Shown here in pieces: positions 42,253-53,430 of a stretch of DNA of 64,000 nucleotides. The stretch comes from Stenotrophomonas maltophilia. GTDB taxonomy: Bacteria; Pseudomonadota; Gammaproteobacteria; Xanthomonadales; Xanthomonadaceae. Position 1 is the stretch's first letter. Each line of letters begins with the position of its first letter. Both the position numbers and the translations under genes were made by a program. The stretch is taken from positions 186,001-250,000 of the forward strand of contig NZ_NERD01000002.1 of the NCBI RefSeq assembly GCF_002799155.1, given 5' to 3'. The notes below the pieces were generated by a model, which searched no databases, was not told where the DNA came from, and saw nothing but the letters and a program-made list of their open reading frames with translations.

Positions 42253-43327
42253 ACTGGCTCGATGGTTGCAGCAGTTGGAGAGCCTGTTCGGGCTGTTCAA
42301 CTACCAGACGTTCCGCGCCATCCTCGCCGCGCTGACGGCCCTGTTCCTGTCGCTGTGGCTCGGCCCGGCGATGATCCGCAAGCTTGCCCAGTTCAAGGGC
42401 GGCCAGCCGATCCGCAAGGACGGTCCGCAGACCCATTTCTCCAAGGCCGGCACGCCGACCATGGGTGGTTCGCTGATCCTGCTCACCATCACCCTGTCGG
42501 TGCTGATGTGGGCCGACCTGCGCAACCGCTACGTGTGGCTGGTGCTGGCGGTGATGCTGTGCTTCGGCGCCATCGGTTGGTATGACGACTGGATCAAGAT
42601 CGTCCGCCGCGACCCGAACGGCCTGAAGTCGCGCTGGAAGTACCTGCTGCAGTCGATCTTCGGCCTGGCCGCGGGCCTGTTCCTGTTCTACACCGCCGAC
42701 GTGCCGGCGGCGCTGACCTTCTACATCCCGATGTTCAAGTCGATTGCATTGCCGCTGGCCGGCATCGGCTTCGTGGCCATCGCCTACTTCTGGATCGTCG
42801 GCTTCTCCAACGCGGTGAACCTGACCGACGGCCTGGACGGCCTGGCGATCATGCCGACCGTGCTGGTGGCCTGCGCGCTGGGCGTGTTCGCCTACGCCTC
42901 GGGCAACGTGGTGTTCGCCAACTACCTGCAGATCCCGCAGATTCCGGGCGCCGGCGAGCTGGTCATCATCTGCGCGGCCATCGCCGGTGCGGGCCTGGGC
43001 TTCCTGTGGTTCAACACCTATCCGGCCATGGTGTTCATGGGCGACATCGGCGCGCTGGCGCTGGGCGCAGTGCTGGGCACGATCGCGGTGATCACCCGCC
43101 AGGAGCTGGTGCTGGTGATCATGGGCGGCGTGTTCGTCGTCGAAACGCTGTCGGTGATGATCCAGGTCGCTTCGTTCAAGCTGACCGGCAAGCGCGTGTT
43201 CCGCATGGCGCCGATCCACCACCATTTCGAACTGAAGGGCTGGCCGGAGCCGCGCGTGATCGTGCGCTTCTGGATCATCTCCGTCGTGCTCGTGCTGATC
43301 GGCCTGGCCACGTTGAAGGTGCGCTGA
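42242..43327 (+). CDS. mraY: Phospho-MurNAc-pentapeptide-transferase MraY
   Basis: 361 residues, ten predicted membrane helices. It makes lipid I by transferring phospho-MurNAc-pentapeptide to undecaprenyl phosphate. Conserved cytoplasmic loops: [21 protein letters not shown] (Asp pair), [10 protein letters not shown], and the histidine motif [12 protein letters not shown]. Normal E. coli length (360). Its ATG lies inside the end of murF. Confidence 0.97.
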   Translation: MLYELARWLQQLESLFGLFNYQTFRAILAALTALFLSLWLGPAMIRKLAQFKGGQPIRKDGPQTHFSKAGTPTMGGSLILLTITLSVLMWADLRNRYVWLVLAVMLCFGAIGWYDDWIKIVRRDPNGLKSRWKYLLQSIFGLAAGLFLFYTADVPAALTFYIPMFKSIALPLAGIGFVAIAYFWIVGFSNAVNLTDGLDGLAIMPTVLVACALGVFAYASGNVVFANYLQIPQIPGAGELVIICAAIAGAGLGFLWFNTYPAMVFMGDIGALALGAVLGTIAVITRQELVLVIMGGVFVVETLSVMIQVASFKLTGKRVFRMAPIHHHFELKGWPEPRVIVRFWIISVVLVLIGLATLKVR

Positions 43328-43328
43328 G

Positions 43329-44666
43329 ATGAACGACCTGTCCCGCCAGGCAACACGCCTTGAAGCCATCGAAGGCAGCTACGACAAGTGGCTGCTGGGC
43401 GCGATCATCGCGCTCACCGGTGTCGGCGTGGTGATGGTGGCGTCCAGCTCGATCGCACTGATGAGCAGCCCGTTCTACTACCTCAACCGCCACCTGATCT
43501 TCCTGGCGGTGGGCATCGTGCTGGCGGTCATTGCCGCCCGCACCGAGCTGAAGTCGATCGAGCAGTACAACCAGATGCTGCTGCTGGGCTGCTTCGTGCT
43601 GCTGCTGGCGGTGTTCGCGCCGGGCCTGGGCAGCACGGTCAACGGTGCGCGCCGCTGGATCAACCTGGGCATTTCCAAGTTCCAGACGGTCGAAGCGGTG
43701 AAGGTGCTCTACATCGTCTGGCTGTCCAGCTACCTGGTGCGCTTCCGCGACGAGGTCAACGCGACCTGGCCGGCGATGCTCAAGCCACTGGGCGTGGCCG
43801 GTGCGCTGGTGGTGCTGCTGCTGCTGCAGCCGGACTTCGGTTCGTCGACCCTGCTGCTGGCGATCACCGCCGGCATGCTGGTGCTGGGTGGGGTGAACAT
43901 GCCACGCATGTCGATGCCGGTGATCATCGGCCTGGTCGGCATGAGCGCGCTGGCGATCATCGAGCCGTACCGCATGCGCCGCATCACCTCCTTCCTAGAC
44001 CCGTGGGCCGACCAGCAGGGCGACGGCTACCAGCTGTCCAACGCGCTGATGGCGGTCGGCCGTGGTGAATGGACCGGCGTCGGCCTGGGCAACTCCGTGC
44101 AGAAGCTCTACTACCTGCCGGAAGCACATACCGACTTCATTTTCTCGGTCACTGCCGAGGAGTTCGGCTTCCTGGGTACCTGCGTGATCGTGGCGCTGTA
44201 CGCGCTGCTGGTCGGCCGCACCTTCTGGCTGGGCATGCGCTGCGTGGAAATGAAGCGCCACTTCTCCGGCTACATCGCGTTCGGCATCGGCCTGTGGATC
44301 AGCATGCAGACCTTCGTCTCGATCGGCGTGAACCTGGGCATCCTGCCGACCAAGGGCCTGACCCTGCCGCTGATCTCGTCCGGCGGTTCGTCGGTGCTGA
44401 TGACCTGCGTGGCGATGGGCCTGCTGCTGCGCGTGTCGTATGAACTCAAGCGTGCCGAGCGCCGCCAGGCCGTGCGCATCGGTGGCGCCGAAGACGCCGC
44501 TGCCGGGCCGATGGACGAGCCCGGCGCTGCGGTGGGCGCCGGCGTGCCGAAGAGTGCCGAGCCTGCCGCATCCGCATCCGCATCCGCATCCGCTGCAGCG
44601 AACGCCGCACGTGGCACCAGCCGCCTGCAGTCACGCATCGAACCGACCTTCGGGAGGCTGTCATGA
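43329..44666 (+). CDS. ftsW: Septal peptidoglycan glycosyltransferase FtsW
   Basis: 445 residues, SEDS family with about ten membrane helices from residue ~20 to 375. It polymerises lipid II at the septum with FtsI. Conserved signatures: [21 protein letters not shown] (catalytic Asp), [20 protein letters not shown] and [15 protein letters not shown]. The C-terminal ~65 residues are an Ala/Gly/Ser-rich cytoplasmic tail containing the hexanucleotide tandem repeat at 44566-44589. It starts 1 nt after the mraY stop. Confidence 0.96.
   Translation: MNDLSRQATRLEAIEGSYDKWLLGAIIALTGVGVVMVASSSIALMSSPFYYLNRHLIFLAVGIVLAVIAARTELKSIEQYNQMLLLGCFVLLLAVFAPGLGSTVNGARRWINLGISKFQTVEAVKVLYIVWLSSYLVRFRDEVNATWPAMLKPLGVAGALVVLLLLQPDFGSSTLLLAITAGMLVLGGVNMPRMSMPVIIGLVGMSALAIIEPYRMRRITSFLDPWADQQGDGYQLSNALMAVGRGEWTGVGLGNSVQKLYYLPEAHTDFIFSVTAEEFGFLGTCVIVALYALLVGRTFWLGMRCVEMKRHFSGYIAFGIGLWISMQTFVSIGVNLGILPTKGLTLPLISSGGSSVLMTCVAMGLLLRVSYELKRAERRQAVRIGGAEDAAAGPMDEPGAAVGAGVPKSAEPAASASASASAAANAARGTSRLQSRIEPTFGRLS
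44566..44589 (+). repeat. Hexanucleotide tandem repeat (CCGCAT)4 in the ftsW tail
   Basis: Four perfect CCGCAT units encode an alternating Ala-Ser run ([12 protein letters not shown]) in the C-terminal tail of FtsW. Copy number could change by slippage without altering the frame. Confidence 0.9.
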
Positions 44667-45751
44667 GCGCAGCCACCCATAGCGAGCGGCCGGTGATGAT
44701 CCTGGCCGGTGGCACCGGCGGCCATATCTTCCCCGGCCTGGCTGTGGCACGTGTGCTGCGCCAGCGCGGCGTGCCGGTGACCTGGATGGGCGCCGACGGC
44801 GCGATGGAAACCCGCCTGGTGCCGCAGCACGACATTGCCATCGATACGCTGGCCATCACCGGGCTGCGCGGCAAGGGCAAGCTGGCCCTGTTGGCCGCAC
44901 CGTGGCGGCTGATGCGTGCGCTGCGGGCTGCGGGGATGATCATCCGCAAGCGCCAGCCGCGTGCGGTGGTCGCGTTTGGTGGCTTCGCCTCCGGCCCCGG
45001 TGGCATGGCCACGCGCCTGCATGGCCTGCCGCTGATCGTGCATGAGCAGAACCGTGCACCGGGCCTGACCAACCGTATCCTGTCGCGCTATGCGCGCCGC
45101 CTGCTGACCGGTTTCCCGGGCACCTTCGCCAAGCGCGAGGAGTTCGTCGGCAACCCGGTGCGTGCCGAGATCGCCGCCATCGCGCCGCCGGAACGCCGCT
45201 TCGCCGACCGTCACGGTCCGCTGCGCGTGCTGGTGGTGGGCGGCAGCCAGGGTGCACGTGCGCTCAACACCGGCGTGCCCCAGGCGATTGCCGCGCTGGG
45301 CACCGACGTGCCGGTGCAGGTGCGCCACCAGTGCGGCGAGAAAATGCATGCCGAAGCGGTCGAGGCTTACGCCAAGGCGGGTGTGCAGGCTGAAATCACG
45401 CCGTTCATCGCGGACATGGCCGAGGCCTTTGCCTGGGCCGACCTGGTCGTATGCCGCTCCGGCGCGTCCACGCTGGCCGAGCTGTGCGCGGCTGGTGTCG
45501 GCAGCGTGCTGGTGCCATTCCCCGCTGCCGTTGACGATCACCAGACCCGCAATGCGGAGTACCTGGTCGAGCGCGGCGCGGCGGTTTTGCTGAAGCAGGA
45601 CGGAACGCTGGCCGACGGCATTGCCGCACTGCTGCGCGATCTGTCCGAAAATCCCGCCCGCCGCATGCAGATGGCGCAAGCCGCGCGTGCCCTGGCCAAG
45701 GTCGATGCCGCCGAGCGCATCGCCGATATCATTCTCGAGGAAGCTGTATGA
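44663..45751 (+). CDS. murG: Lipid II synthase MurG (GlcNAc transferase)
   Basis: 362 residues, GT-B fold, peripheral on the inner membrane. It adds GlcNAc to lipid I. Gly-rich loops [18 protein letters not shown] and [12 protein letters not shown] are present, with the donor-site segments [12 protein letters not shown] and [16 protein letters not shown] 44663 overlaps the ftsW stop by 4 nt. Confidence 0.97.
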   Translation: MSAATHSERPVMILAGGTGGHIFPGLAVARVLRQRGVPVTWMGADGAMETRLVPQHDIAIDTLAITGLRGKGKLALLAAPWRLMRALRAAGMIIRKRQPRAVVAFGGFASGPGGMATRLHGLPLIVHEQNRAPGLTNRILSRYARRLLTGFPGTFAKREEFVGNPVRAEIAAIAPPERRFADRHGPLRVLVVGGSQGARALNTGVPQAIAALGTDVPVQVRHQCGEKMHAEAVEAYAKAGVQAEITPFIADMAEAFAWADLVVCRSGASTLAELCAAGVGSVLVPFPAAVDDHQTRNAEYLVERGAAVLLKQDGTLADGIAALLRDLSENPARRMQMAQAARALAKVDAAERIADIILEEAV

Positions 45752-45791
45752 AGAAGGCCTGCCACCGCGCCTGCCCTGCGCGAGGCCGCGC

Positions 45792-47228
45792 ATGATCCGT
45801 CGCCTGCACGACACCAACGACCTGGTGCGCGCGTTCCCGCGCGTGCATTTCGTCGGCATCGGCGGCACCGGCATGAGCGGTATCGCCGAAGTGATGCTGA
45901 CGCTGGGCTATGAAGTGTCCGGCTCGGACAACGCCGACAACGTGGCGACCCGCCGCCTGGCCAGCCTGGGTGCGCGCATCATGCGCGGCCACTCCGCGGC
46001 CAACGTGCTGGGCACCGACTGCGTGGTGGTCTCCAGTGCCATCCGCGAAGACAACCCGGAACTGATGGAAGCGCGCAGCCAGCGCATTCCGATCATGCCG
46101 CGCGCGGCGATGCTGGCCGAGCTGATGCGCTTCCGCCGTGGCATCGCGGTGGCCGGTACCCATGGCAAGACCACCACCACCAGCCTGACCGCTGCGGTGC
46201 TGAGCGAAGGTGGCCTGGACCCGACCTTCGTGATCGGTGGCCAGCTGCTGGCCGCCGGTGCCAACGCCAAGCTGGGCGGTGGGCAGTGGCTGGTGGCCGA
46301 GGCCGATGAAAGCGATGGCAGCTTCCTGCGCCTGAACCCGCTGATGTCGATCATCACGAACATTGATGCCGACCACCTGGAAAACTACGGCAACGACTTC
46401 GCCCGCGTGCAGGCGGCGTTCGCCGAGTTCCTGCAGCGCCTGCCGTTCTATGGCCTGGCGGTGCTGTGCATCGACGATCCGGAAGTGGCGGCACTGGCTG
46501 CCAAGACCCCGCGCCACGTGATGAGCTACGGCATGAGCCCGCAGGCCGACGTACGCGCCGAGAACGTGGTGCAGGAAGGTTCGCGCATGCGCTTCACCCT
46601 GCGCCTGCCGCAGGGCACCAGCCAGGAAGTGGTGCTGGCGCTGCCGGGCAAGCACAACGTACTCAATGCGCTGGCCGCCGCTGCGGTGGGCTGGCAGTTG
46701 GGCGTGGCACCGGATGCCATCGCACGCGCGCTGGAAGGGTTTGCCGGTGTCGGCCGTCGCTTCAACGATCTGGGCGAGGTGACCACCGCCAGCGGCGCCA
46801 AGGTCCGCATCATCGACGACTACGGGCATCACCCGAGTGAGCTGGAAGCGGTGTTCGCCGCCGCCCGTGGTGGCTGGGCCGACAAGCGCCTGGTGGTGGC
46901 CTTCCAGCCGCACCGCTACAGCCGTACCCGCGACCAGTTCGACAAGTTCGCCGCAGTGTTGTCCAGCGTCGATGCGCTGGTGCTGAGCGAGGTCTACCCG
47001 GCCGGCGAGGAACCGATTGCCGGTGCCGACTCGCATGCGCTGGCCCGTGCCATCCGCGCGCGCGGCCGCAGCGAGCCGGTGGTGGTGGGCAAGGCTGCCG
47101 AGCTGGCCAGCGTGCTGCCCGACGTGCTGCAGGACGGTGACCTGCTGTTGATGATGGGCGCCGGTGACATCGGTGCCGTGGCCACCCATATCGCGGTGGA
47201 AGGTTTCAAGGGGGAGGGCCAGGCGTGA
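45792..47228 (+). CDS. murC: UDP-N-acetylmuramate-L-alanine ligase MurC
   Basis: 478 residues from ATG 45792 ([20 protein letters not shown]). The reading frame is open upstream into murG but without family similarity. Motifs: [15 protein letters not shown], the ATP loop [13 protein letters not shown] (~118-130), [10 protein letters not shown] and [12 protein letters not shown]. It adds the first residue of the stem peptide. It lies 40 nt after murG, the only non-overlapping gap of more than 1 nt between mraZ and ftsA. Confidence 0.96.
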   Translation: MIRRLHDTNDLVRAFPRVHFVGIGGTGMSGIAEVMLTLGYEVSGSDNADNVATRRLASLGARIMRGHSAANVLGTDCVVVSSAIREDNPELMEARSQRIPIMPRAAMLAELMRFRRGIAVAGTHGKTTTTSLTAAVLSEGGLDPTFVIGGQLLAAGANAKLGGGQWLVAEADESDGSFLRLNPLMSIITNIDADHLENYGNDFARVQAAFAEFLQRLPFYGLAVLCIDDPEVAALAAKTPRHVMSYGMSPQADVRAENVVQEGSRMRFTLRLPQGTSQEVVLALPGKHNVLNALAAAAVGWQLGVAPDAIARALEGFAGVGRRFNDLGEVTTASGAKVRIIDDYGHHPSELEAVFAAARGGWADKRLVVAFQPHRYSRTRDQFDKFAAVLSSVDALVLSEVYPAGEEPIAGADSHALARAIRARGRSEPVVVGKAAELASVLPDVLQDGDLLLMMGAGDIGAVATHIAVEGFKGEGQA

Positions 47229-48187
47229 GCACGCTGACCTTCCCGCCGCTGCGCGTGACCGATCCGGCCGGGTTCGGCCGCGTCGCCGTGCTGCTCGGCG
47301 GCAGTTCCAGCGAACGCGAGGTGTCGCTGGACTCGGGCCGCAACGTGCTCGAAGCCCTGCAGTCGCGTGGCGTCGATGCGTTCGCGGTGGACGGCATTCC
47401 GGCGCTGACAAAGGCGCTCGCCGCTGGTGGCATCGACCGCGTGTTCAACATCCTGCACGGCCACAACGGTGGCGGCGAGGACGGCATCGTGCAGGGCCTG
47501 ATGGACGCCTTCGGCGTGCCGTATACCGGCTCCAACGTGCTGGGTTCGGCGCTGAGCATGGACAAGATCCGCACCAAGCAGGTGTGGCTGTCGCTGGGCC
47601 TGCCGACGCCGCAGTACCGCAAGGTCACTGCCGAAGACGTGCACGCCAATGCCGCCGAACTCGGCCTGCCGGTGGTGGTGAAGCCGGCCAACGAAGGCTC
47701 CAGCGTGGGCATCAGCCGGGTCACCGATGACGCCGGTCTGGACGAAGCGGTGGCCCTGGCCGCGCGCTACGACGGCCAGCTGCTGATGGAGCAGATGGTG
47801 GTCGGCGACGAACTGACCGTGGCCATCCTCGGCGACGTCGCATTGCCGTCGATCCGCATCGTGCCCAAGGGCCAGTGGTACGACTACAACGCCAAGTACA
47901 TCGCCGAAGACACCCAGTACCTGTGCCCGGGCCTGGACGGTGACGACGAAGAAGAGATCCGCCGCATCGCGCTGGCCGCGTTCCGCGCCGCTGGCTGCCG
48001 CGGCTGGGGCCGCGTGGACGTGATGCGCGATCGTGCCAGCGGGCGTTTCTTCCTGCTGGAAGTGAACACCGCGCCGGGCATGACCAGCCATTCGCTGGTG
48101 CCCAAGGCGGCCCGCCAGGCCGGCATCGGTTTCGAGGAACTGGTGTGGCGCGTGCTGGAACAGACCCTGGAGGCCTCGCACGCATGA
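47225..48187 (+). CDS. ddlB: D-alanine-D-alanine ligase
   Basis: 320 residues, ATP-grasp. [19 protein letters not shown] at the N-terminus, [17 protein letters not shown], the [12 protein letters not shown] loop and [16 protein letters not shown] are all present. It supplies D-Ala-D-Ala to MurF. It overlaps murC and ftsQ by 4 nt each. Confidence 0.96.
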   Translation: MSTLTFPPLRVTDPAGFGRVAVLLGGSSSEREVSLDSGRNVLEALQSRGVDAFAVDGIPALTKALAAGGIDRVFNILHGHNGGGEDGIVQGLMDAFGVPYTGSNVLGSALSMDKIRTKQVWLSLGLPTPQYRKVTAEDVHANAAELGLPVVVKPANEGSSVGISRVTDDAGLDEAVALAARYDGQLLMEQMVVGDELTVAILGDVALPSIRIVPKGQWYDYNAKYIAEDTQYLCPGLDGDDEEEIRRIALAAFRAAGCRGWGRVDVMRDRASGRFFLLEVNTAPGMTSHSLVPKAARQAGIGFEELVWRVLEQTLEASHA

Positions 48188-48933
48188 ACGCGGTGCTGCG
48201 CATCTTCGTCTGGCTGTTGGCGCTGTCGGTGGTTGCACTGCCGGTGGTGGCCGTGGTCAATGGCTGGGTCGGCGCCGAGCGCTGGCCGCTGGCGAAGCTG
48301 CGCGTGCATGGTGAGTTCAAGCGGGTGCCGGCCGAACAGCTGCAGCAGGTGCTGCTGCCGTATGCGCGCGCTGGCTTCTTCGCGGTCAAGCTGCAGGACG
48401 CGCAGGACGCCCTGGAAAAGCTGCCGTGGGTGGAAAGCGCGCAGGTCCGCAAACAGTGGCCGGACGTGCTGGAAGTGACGCTGGTCGAGCACAAGCCGTT
48501 CGCGCGCTGGGGCACTGATCGCCTGGTCTCCGAGCAGGGCAAGCTGTTCCCCACGCCGAAGAAACTGTCCGACCTGGCATTGCCCGAACTGGATGGCCCG
48601 GACAGCCAGACCGCAGAAGTGATGAAGCTGTACAGCGACTCGCGTGCATTGTTCGCACCGGCCGGCGTCGATGTGCGCCGGGTGACGATGGACGCACGTG
48701 GCAGCTGGTCGCTCGTGCTGAGCAACGGCACCGAAGTGGTGGTCGGCCGCGACGACGCGCGCTCGCGCATGCAGCGCTTCGTCAAGGTGCTGCCGCAGCT
48801 CAACCGCCAGGACGCGCCGATCGAGCGCGCCGACCTCCGATACACCAATGGTTTCACGCTGAGCTGGGGTACCCCGGCCACGCCGGCGAAAACGCCGGCG
48901 ACCCCGGCCAGAAGCACGCAGGAAAGGACATGA
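48184..48933 (+). CDS. ftsQ: Cell division protein FtsQ
   Basis: 249 residues from ATG 48184. One membrane helix ([18 protein letters not shown]), a POTRA domain ([20 protein letters not shown] through [15 protein letters not shown]), then the beta domain. It scaffolds the FtsQLB complex. The C-terminus is a Thr/Pro/Ala repeat ([15 protein letters not shown]). Overlaps ddlB and ftsA by 4 nt each. Confidence 0.94.
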   Translation: MNAVLRIFVWLLALSVVALPVVAVVNGWVGAERWPLAKLRVHGEFKRVPAEQLQQVLLPYARAGFFAVKLQDAQDALEKLPWVESAQVRKQWPDVLEVTLVEHKPFARWGTDRLVSEQGKLFPTPKKLSDLALPELDGPDSQTAEVMKLYSDSRALFAPAGVDVRRVTMDARGSWSLVLSNGTEVVVGRDDARSRMQRFVKVLPQLNRQDAPIERADLRYTNGFTLSWGTPATPAKTPATPARSTQERT

Positions 48934-50165
48934 ATCGCAAGGGTGACAAATCGCTGATCGTTGGCCTGGACATCGGCACCTCCAAGGTGGTGGCGCTGGT
49001 GGGCGAGTATTCGCCGGGCAACCCGATCGAAGTGATCGGCATCGGCTCGCACGAATCGCGCGGGCTGAAGCGTGGCGTGGTGGTGGACATCGAATCGACC
49101 GTGCAGTCGATCCAGCGCGCGGTGGAAGAAGCCGAGCTGATGGCCGGCTGCGAGATCCGCTCGGTGTACGCCTCGATCTCCGGCAACCACGTGCAGTGCA
49201 AGAACTCGCCGGGCATCGTGCCGATCCGCGACGGCGAAGTGACCTGGGGCGACCTGGATCGCGTGCTCGACGCGGCCAAGGCGGTGGCAATCCCGGCCGA
49301 CCAGAAGATCCTGCACGCGATCCCGCGTGAGTATGTGCTGGACGATTCGCAGGAAGGCATCCGCAACCCGGTCGGCATGACCGGCGTGCGCCTGGAAGTG
49401 CATGCGCACCTGGTGGTGTGCGCGCAGTCGGCCGCGGCCAACATCAGCAAGTGCGTGCAGCGCTGCGGCCTGCAGGTGGACGATCTGGTGCTGTCCTCGC
49501 TGGCCTCCAGCGTGGCGGTGCTGACCGCCGACGAGCGCGAGCTGGGCGTGGTGCTGGTCGACATGGGCGCCGGAACCACCGACATCGCCGTGTTCGTGCA
49601 GGGTGCGATCTGCCACACCGCCTCGCTGCCGATCGCCGGCGACCACGTGACCAACGACATCGCGCACATGCTGCGTACCCCGACCCCGGAAGCCGAGCAG
49701 ATCAAGGTGCGCTACGCCTGCGCCCTGGCCCAGCTGGCCACGGCCGAGGAGAGCATCCAGGTACCGTCGGTGGGCGATCGCCCGCCACGCCGCATGCCGC
49801 GCCATTCGCTGGCGCAGGCCGTGCAGGGCCGCTACGAGGAAATCTTCGAGATGGTGCAGGCCGAACTGCGCCGTTCCGGCTTCGAGGAACTGGTGCGCGC
49901 CGGCATGGTGCTGACCGGTGGTGCTTCGAAGATGGAAGGCGTGGTGGAACTGGCCGAGGAAATGCTGCAGATGCCGGTGCGCGTGGGCATCCCGCAGCAC
50001 GTCACCGGCCTGGGCGAAGTGGTCGGCAACCCGGTGCACGCCACCGGCGTGGGCCTGCTGCTGATGGGCAGCCAGATCGAGCACCCGCGGCGGCCGTCGC
50101 TGCCGACCGGGCGTGCTGGAAGCATGTTCAAGAAACTCAAGACCTGGTTCCGCGGCGAGTTCTGA
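48930..50165 (+). CDS. ftsA: Cell division protein FtsA
   Basis: 411 residues, actin-like ATPase that tethers FtsZ to the membrane. Motifs: LIVGLDIGTSKVVALVGE (phosphate 1), VLVDMGAGTTDIAVF (phosphate 2, ~200), LTGGASKMEGVVELAEE (adenosine, ~325). The C-terminal amphipathic membrane helix MFKKLKTWFRGEF is intact. Overlaps ftsQ by 4 nt; ftsZ follows after 170 nt. Confidence 0.97.
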   Translation: MNRKGDKSLIVGLDIGTSKVVALVGEYSPGNPIEVIGIGSHESRGLKRGVVVDIESTVQSIQRAVEEAELMAGCEIRSVYASISGNHVQCKNSPGIVPIRDGEVTWGDLDRVLDAAKAVAIPADQKILHAIPREYVLDDSQEGIRNPVGMTGVRLEVHAHLVVCAQSAAANISKCVQRCGLQVDDLVLSSLASSVAVLTADERELGVVLVDMGAGTTDIAVFVQGAICHTASLPIAGDHVTNDIAHMLRTPTPEAEQIKVRYACALAQLATAEESIQVPSVGDRPPRRMPRHSLAQAVQGRYEEIFEMVQAELRRSGFEELVRAGMVLTGGASKMEGVVELAEEMLQMPVRVGIPQHVTGLGEVVGNPVHATGVGLLLMGSQIEHPRRPSLPTGRAGSMFKKLKTWFRGEF

Positions 50166-50335
50166 CGCGGAGCCCGTAAACCCGGGCATCGCCCGGGCGT
50201 AACACCCGCAGTACCCGCATCACAACGCAACACCGGCAACACACAACCCACACAGCCGCGACGTCGGCATGCAGCAGGACGGCAGGACGCCCGAATGCCC
50301 ATGCCAGCCAAAGCGGATACAACGAGGACACGGAC

Positions 50336-51571
50336 ATGGCGCATTTTGAACTGATCGAAAAGATGGCACCCAATGCGGTGATCAAGGTGGTTGGCGTGGG
50401 CGGCGGCGGCGGCAATGCCGTGGCGCACATGGTCAACTCGGCGGTGGATGGCGTGGAATTCATCACCGCCAACACCGATTCGCAGGCCATCAAGAATTGT
50501 GGTGCCAAGCTGCAGCTGCAGCTGGGTACCAACGTGACCAAGGGCCTGGGCGCAGGCGCGAACCCGGAAGTCGGCCGCCAGGCCGCGCTGGAAGACCGTG
50601 AGCGCATCATGGACGCGCTGCAGGGCGCGGACATGGTGTTCATCACTGCCGGCATGGGCGGTGGCACCGGCACCGGCGCTGCGCCGGTGGTGGCACAGCT
50701 GGCCAAGGAAATGGGCATCCTGACCGTGGCCGTGGTCACCAAGCCGTTCCCGTTCGAAGGCCGTCGCCGCATGCAGGTGGCGCTGAAGGGCATCGAGGAA
50801 CTGAGCCAGCACTGCGACTCGCTGATCACCATCCCGAACGAGAAGCTGATCACCGTGCTGGGCCGCAACGCGACCATGATCCAGGCCTTCCGCGCTGCCA
50901 ACGACGTGCTGCAGGGCGCCGTGCAGGGCATCGCCGACCTGATCGTGCGTCCGGGCCTGATCAACGTCGACTTCGCCGACGTGCGCACCGTCATGTCCGA
51001 AATGGGCCTGGCGATGATGGGTACCGGCACCGCCCGTGGCGATGACCGCGCCCAGGCCGCTGCCGAATCGGCGATCCAGAACCCGCTGCTGGACGACGTG
51101 AACCTGGCCGGCGCCAACGGCATCCTGGTCAACATCACCGCCGGTGCCGACTTCACCATGGCCGAGTTCGACGAGATCGGCCGCACCATCGATGGCTTCG
51201 CATCCGAAGACGCCACTGTGGTGGTCGGTACCGTGCTGGATCCGGACATGCAGGACGAAGTGCGCGTGACCGTGGTCGCCACCGGCCTGAACCGCGTGTC
51301 GGCCAGCAAGACCCAGCGTCCGGGCGAGCGCGCTCCGATCAAGCTGGTCCGCAACGCCACCACCGGGCAGCCGGAGTTCGGTGACTTCGACAACGGTGGC
51401 GACGCCGTGTCCAAGGCCGTGGGCGGCATGGGCCTGGGCCTGCGTCGTGCCAGCAGCGACACCGCGGCGGCGTCCGCTCCGTCGGCCCCGGCCGCTTCGG
51501 CCCCGGCGGCCGCGGAACTGCCGAACGACTACCTGGACATCCCGGCGTTCCTGCGCCGCCAGGCGGACTAA
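50336..51571 (+). CDS. ftsZ: Cell division GTPase FtsZ
   Basis: 411 residues, tubulin homolog that forms the Z ring. The G-box [19 protein letters not shown] is near residue 108, with NAVAHMVNS near the N-terminus and the T7 synergy loop [19 protein letters not shown] near 260-278. The Ala/Ser/Pro linker ends in the conserved C-terminal peptide [12 protein letters not shown] that binds FtsA/ZipA. The 170-nt leader (50166-50335) contains a CCCGGGC/GCCCGGG hairpin (50181-50197) and an AGGA ribosome site; an internal ftsZ promoter there is likely but no hexamers are clear. Confidence 0.98.
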   Translation: MAHFELIEKMAPNAVIKVVGVGGGGGNAVAHMVNSAVDGVEFITANTDSQAIKNCGAKLQLQLGTNVTKGLGAGANPEVGRQAALEDRERIMDALQGADMVFITAGMGGGTGTGAAPVVAQLAKEMGILTVAVVTKPFPFEGRRRMQVALKGIEELSQHCDSLITIPNEKLITVLGRNATMIQAFRAANDVLQGAVQGIADLIVRPGLINVDFADVRTVMSEMGLAMMGTGTARGDDRAQAAAESAIQNPLLDDVNLAGANGILVNITAGADFTMAEFDEIGRTIDGFASEDATVVVGTVLDPDMQDEVRVTVVATGLNRVSASKTQRPGERAPIKLVRNATTGQPEFGDFDNGGDAVSKAVGGMGLGLRRASSDTAAASAPSAPAASAPAAAELPNDYLDIPAFLRRQAD

Positions 51572-51775
51572 GCGGGGCGCCCGGGGTTGTCCTCCCCGGG
51601 TTGCGCCACCATGTCCTGAAAACGCGGGCGCCGGGCCAGGATGGGCCCGGCCGCCCTGCTTCACGCGCGTCCTGCCGATGCGCCGGTGTGTCCTGCCGGC
51701 GGCGTTACCTGGCGTTTCAGCCAGGGTAGGGGAGCGTGCGTGTTAATCTAATGTGTCACTTCCGGTCCATCCCCC

Positions 51776-52687
51776 ATGATCCAGCAACGCACCCTCAAGA
51801 ACACGATCCGCGCCACCGGCGTTGGCCTGCACAGTGGTGACAAGGTCTACATGACCCTGCGCCCGGCACCGGTCAACCATGGCATCGTGTTCCGCCGCGT
51901 GGACCTGGACCCGGTCGTGGAAGTGCCGGCCAAGGCCGAGCTGGTCACCGAAGTGACCCTGTGCACCGGCCTGACCTGCAACGACGCCAAGATCCAGACC
52001 GTCGAACACCTGATGTCGGCGCTGGCCGGCCTGGGTGTGGACAACATCATCGTTGAACTGTCCTCGGCCGAGCTGCCGATCATGGACGGTTCGGCCGGCC
52101 CGTTCGTGTTCCTGCTGCAGTCGGCGGGCATCGTGGAACAGGATGCGCCCAAGCGCTTCATCCGCGTGCTGAAGACCGTGGAAGTGACCGAGGGCGACAA
52201 GGTGGCCCGCTTCACCCCGTACGAGGGCTACAAGCTGGGCTTCACCATCCAGTTCGACCACCCGATGATTCCGGCCAAGCAGTCGCGCCAGGAAATCGAG
52301 TTCTCGACGCTGGCCTACACCAAGGAAATCTCCCGCGCGCGCACCTTCGGTTTCATGCGCGACCTGGAATACATGCGCGAACGCAACCTGGGCCTGGGCG
52401 GTTCGATGGACAACGCCATCGTGCTGGACGAGTTCCGCGTGCTGAACGAAGACGGCCTGCGCTACGCCGACGAATTCGTGCGCCACAAGATCCTTGACGC
52501 CATCGGCGACCTCTACCTGGCCGGTGGCCAGGTGCTGGGTGCCTACGAAGGCTTCAAATCCGGCCATGCACTCAACAACAAGCTGGTACGGGCCCTGATG
52601 GCCGACGCCAGCGCCTGGGAATGGGTCAGCTTCGACTCGCCGGCTACCCCGGATCCGGTGGAATATGCCACCCCGGCCTACGCCTGA
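51776..52687 (+). CDS. lpxC: UDP-3-O-acyl-N-acetylglucosamine deacetylase LpxC
   Basis: 303 residues. First committed step of lipid A synthesis. The zinc site is readable: [12 protein letters not shown] (H~79) and [16 protein letters not shown] (H and D near 238 and 242). [21 protein letters not shown] is the family N-terminus. Its position after ftsZ is conserved in gammaproteobacteria. The 204-nt upstream gap contains TTAATCTAAT near 51743, a plausible -10 region. A terminator follows. Confidence 0.97.
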   Translation: MIQQRTLKNTIRATGVGLHSGDKVYMTLRPAPVNHGIVFRRVDLDPVVEVPAKAELVTEVTLCTGLTCNDAKIQTVEHLMSALAGLGVDNIIVELSSAELPIMDGSAGPFVFLLQSAGIVEQDAPKRFIRVLKTVEVTEGDKVARFTPYEGYKLGFTIQFDHPMIPAKQSRQEIEFSTLAYTKEISRARTFGFMRDLEYMRERNLGLGGSMDNAIVLDEFRVLNEDGLRYADEFVRHKILDAIGDLYLAGGQVLGAYEGFKSGHALNNKLVRALMADASAWEWVSFDSPATPDPVEYATPAYA

Positions 52688-52716
52688 TCCTGTAGGTTGT
52701 TGAATTTCAAGAGTAA

Positions 52717-52748
52717 AACGCCGCCTCTCTGGGCGGCGTTGCTTTTTC
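52717..52748 (+). terminator. Rho-independent terminator after lpxC
   Basis: Stem AACGCCGCC with GGGCGGCGTT around a CTCTCT-type loop, followed by GCTTTTT. It lies 29 bp after the lpxC stop and ends the dcw-lpxC block. Confidence 0.9.
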
Positions 52749-52968
52749 CGGCGCCAGCGACGCCTTCAGCATGCTTGAAACGCGTCAAGGCCGGTTCAAG
52801 GTCACGGTTTTGTGAACCTGTTGGATCCGAAGCCTGAATTTAACGAAGTTTTAACTCGAATCTAACGACAGGCCCCCGGATGGCAGCTAGGATGCGACCC
52901 GGCCCCCGAAATGTTTCACGCCGTGGTGACACGCGCGACGGGGAGCGGAGCCGGATGCTCCGTTGCCA

Positions 52969-53418
52969 TCAGGACCGTTTCTTCGGCTTCGAGGGAATGT
53001 CCTGCAGGCAAGCCAAGGCGTCGCGTAGCCCTTTGTGCGTGGCGGCTGAAACTGCGTGGGGGCCATTCCGGTTGTCGATCGCTGGGGAGCGTGAGGGAGT
53101 GGTGGACGCAGTCTTGATGGTCACCCTGGTGGCCTTCAGCCCGATGGAACGGGCCGCGTCGAGCAACTGGGCTTCGGCAAGCCGCAACTTGGCATGCCAG
53201 ACCGGGGATTCGACGAGAAAAACGAGGTGTTCCCCGTCCACATTGGCCAGCCGGCAACGGCTGCGCAGAGGTGGCGGCAACTGGGGGCGCAACTGACGGT
53301 CCAGCGCGTCGAGCCACAAGGCACGCCGCAGCGGGTTCCCGCTTTTGTCCGCCATCACCGCATCCAGCGCCGGTTTCGGCACTGACGCGGGGCGAACGCT
53401 GGATTTCGGCTCAGACAT
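52969..53418 (-). CDS. DciA/DUF721-family protein
   Basis: 149 residues. The core (residues ~30-95, LDRQLRPQLPPPLRSRCRLANV and SPVWHAKLRLAEAQLLDAARS) has the DUF721 KH-like pattern with the conserved Trp; the C-terminus is basic and disordered (SKPKKRS). DciA loads or assists the replicative helicase in bacteria lacking DnaC/DnaI. It starts only 12 bp from the divergent M23 gene, so each promoter must lie in or across the other gene. Confidence 0.8.
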   Translation of the reverse strand: MSEPKSSVRPASVPKPALDAVMADKSGNPLRRALWLDALDRQLRPQLPPPLRSRCRLANVDGEHLVFLVESPVWHAKLRLAEAQLLDAARSIGLKATRVTIKTASTTPSRSPAIDNRNGPHAVSAATHKGLRDALACLQDIPSKPKKRS

Positions 53419-53430
53419 GAAAACTCACTG

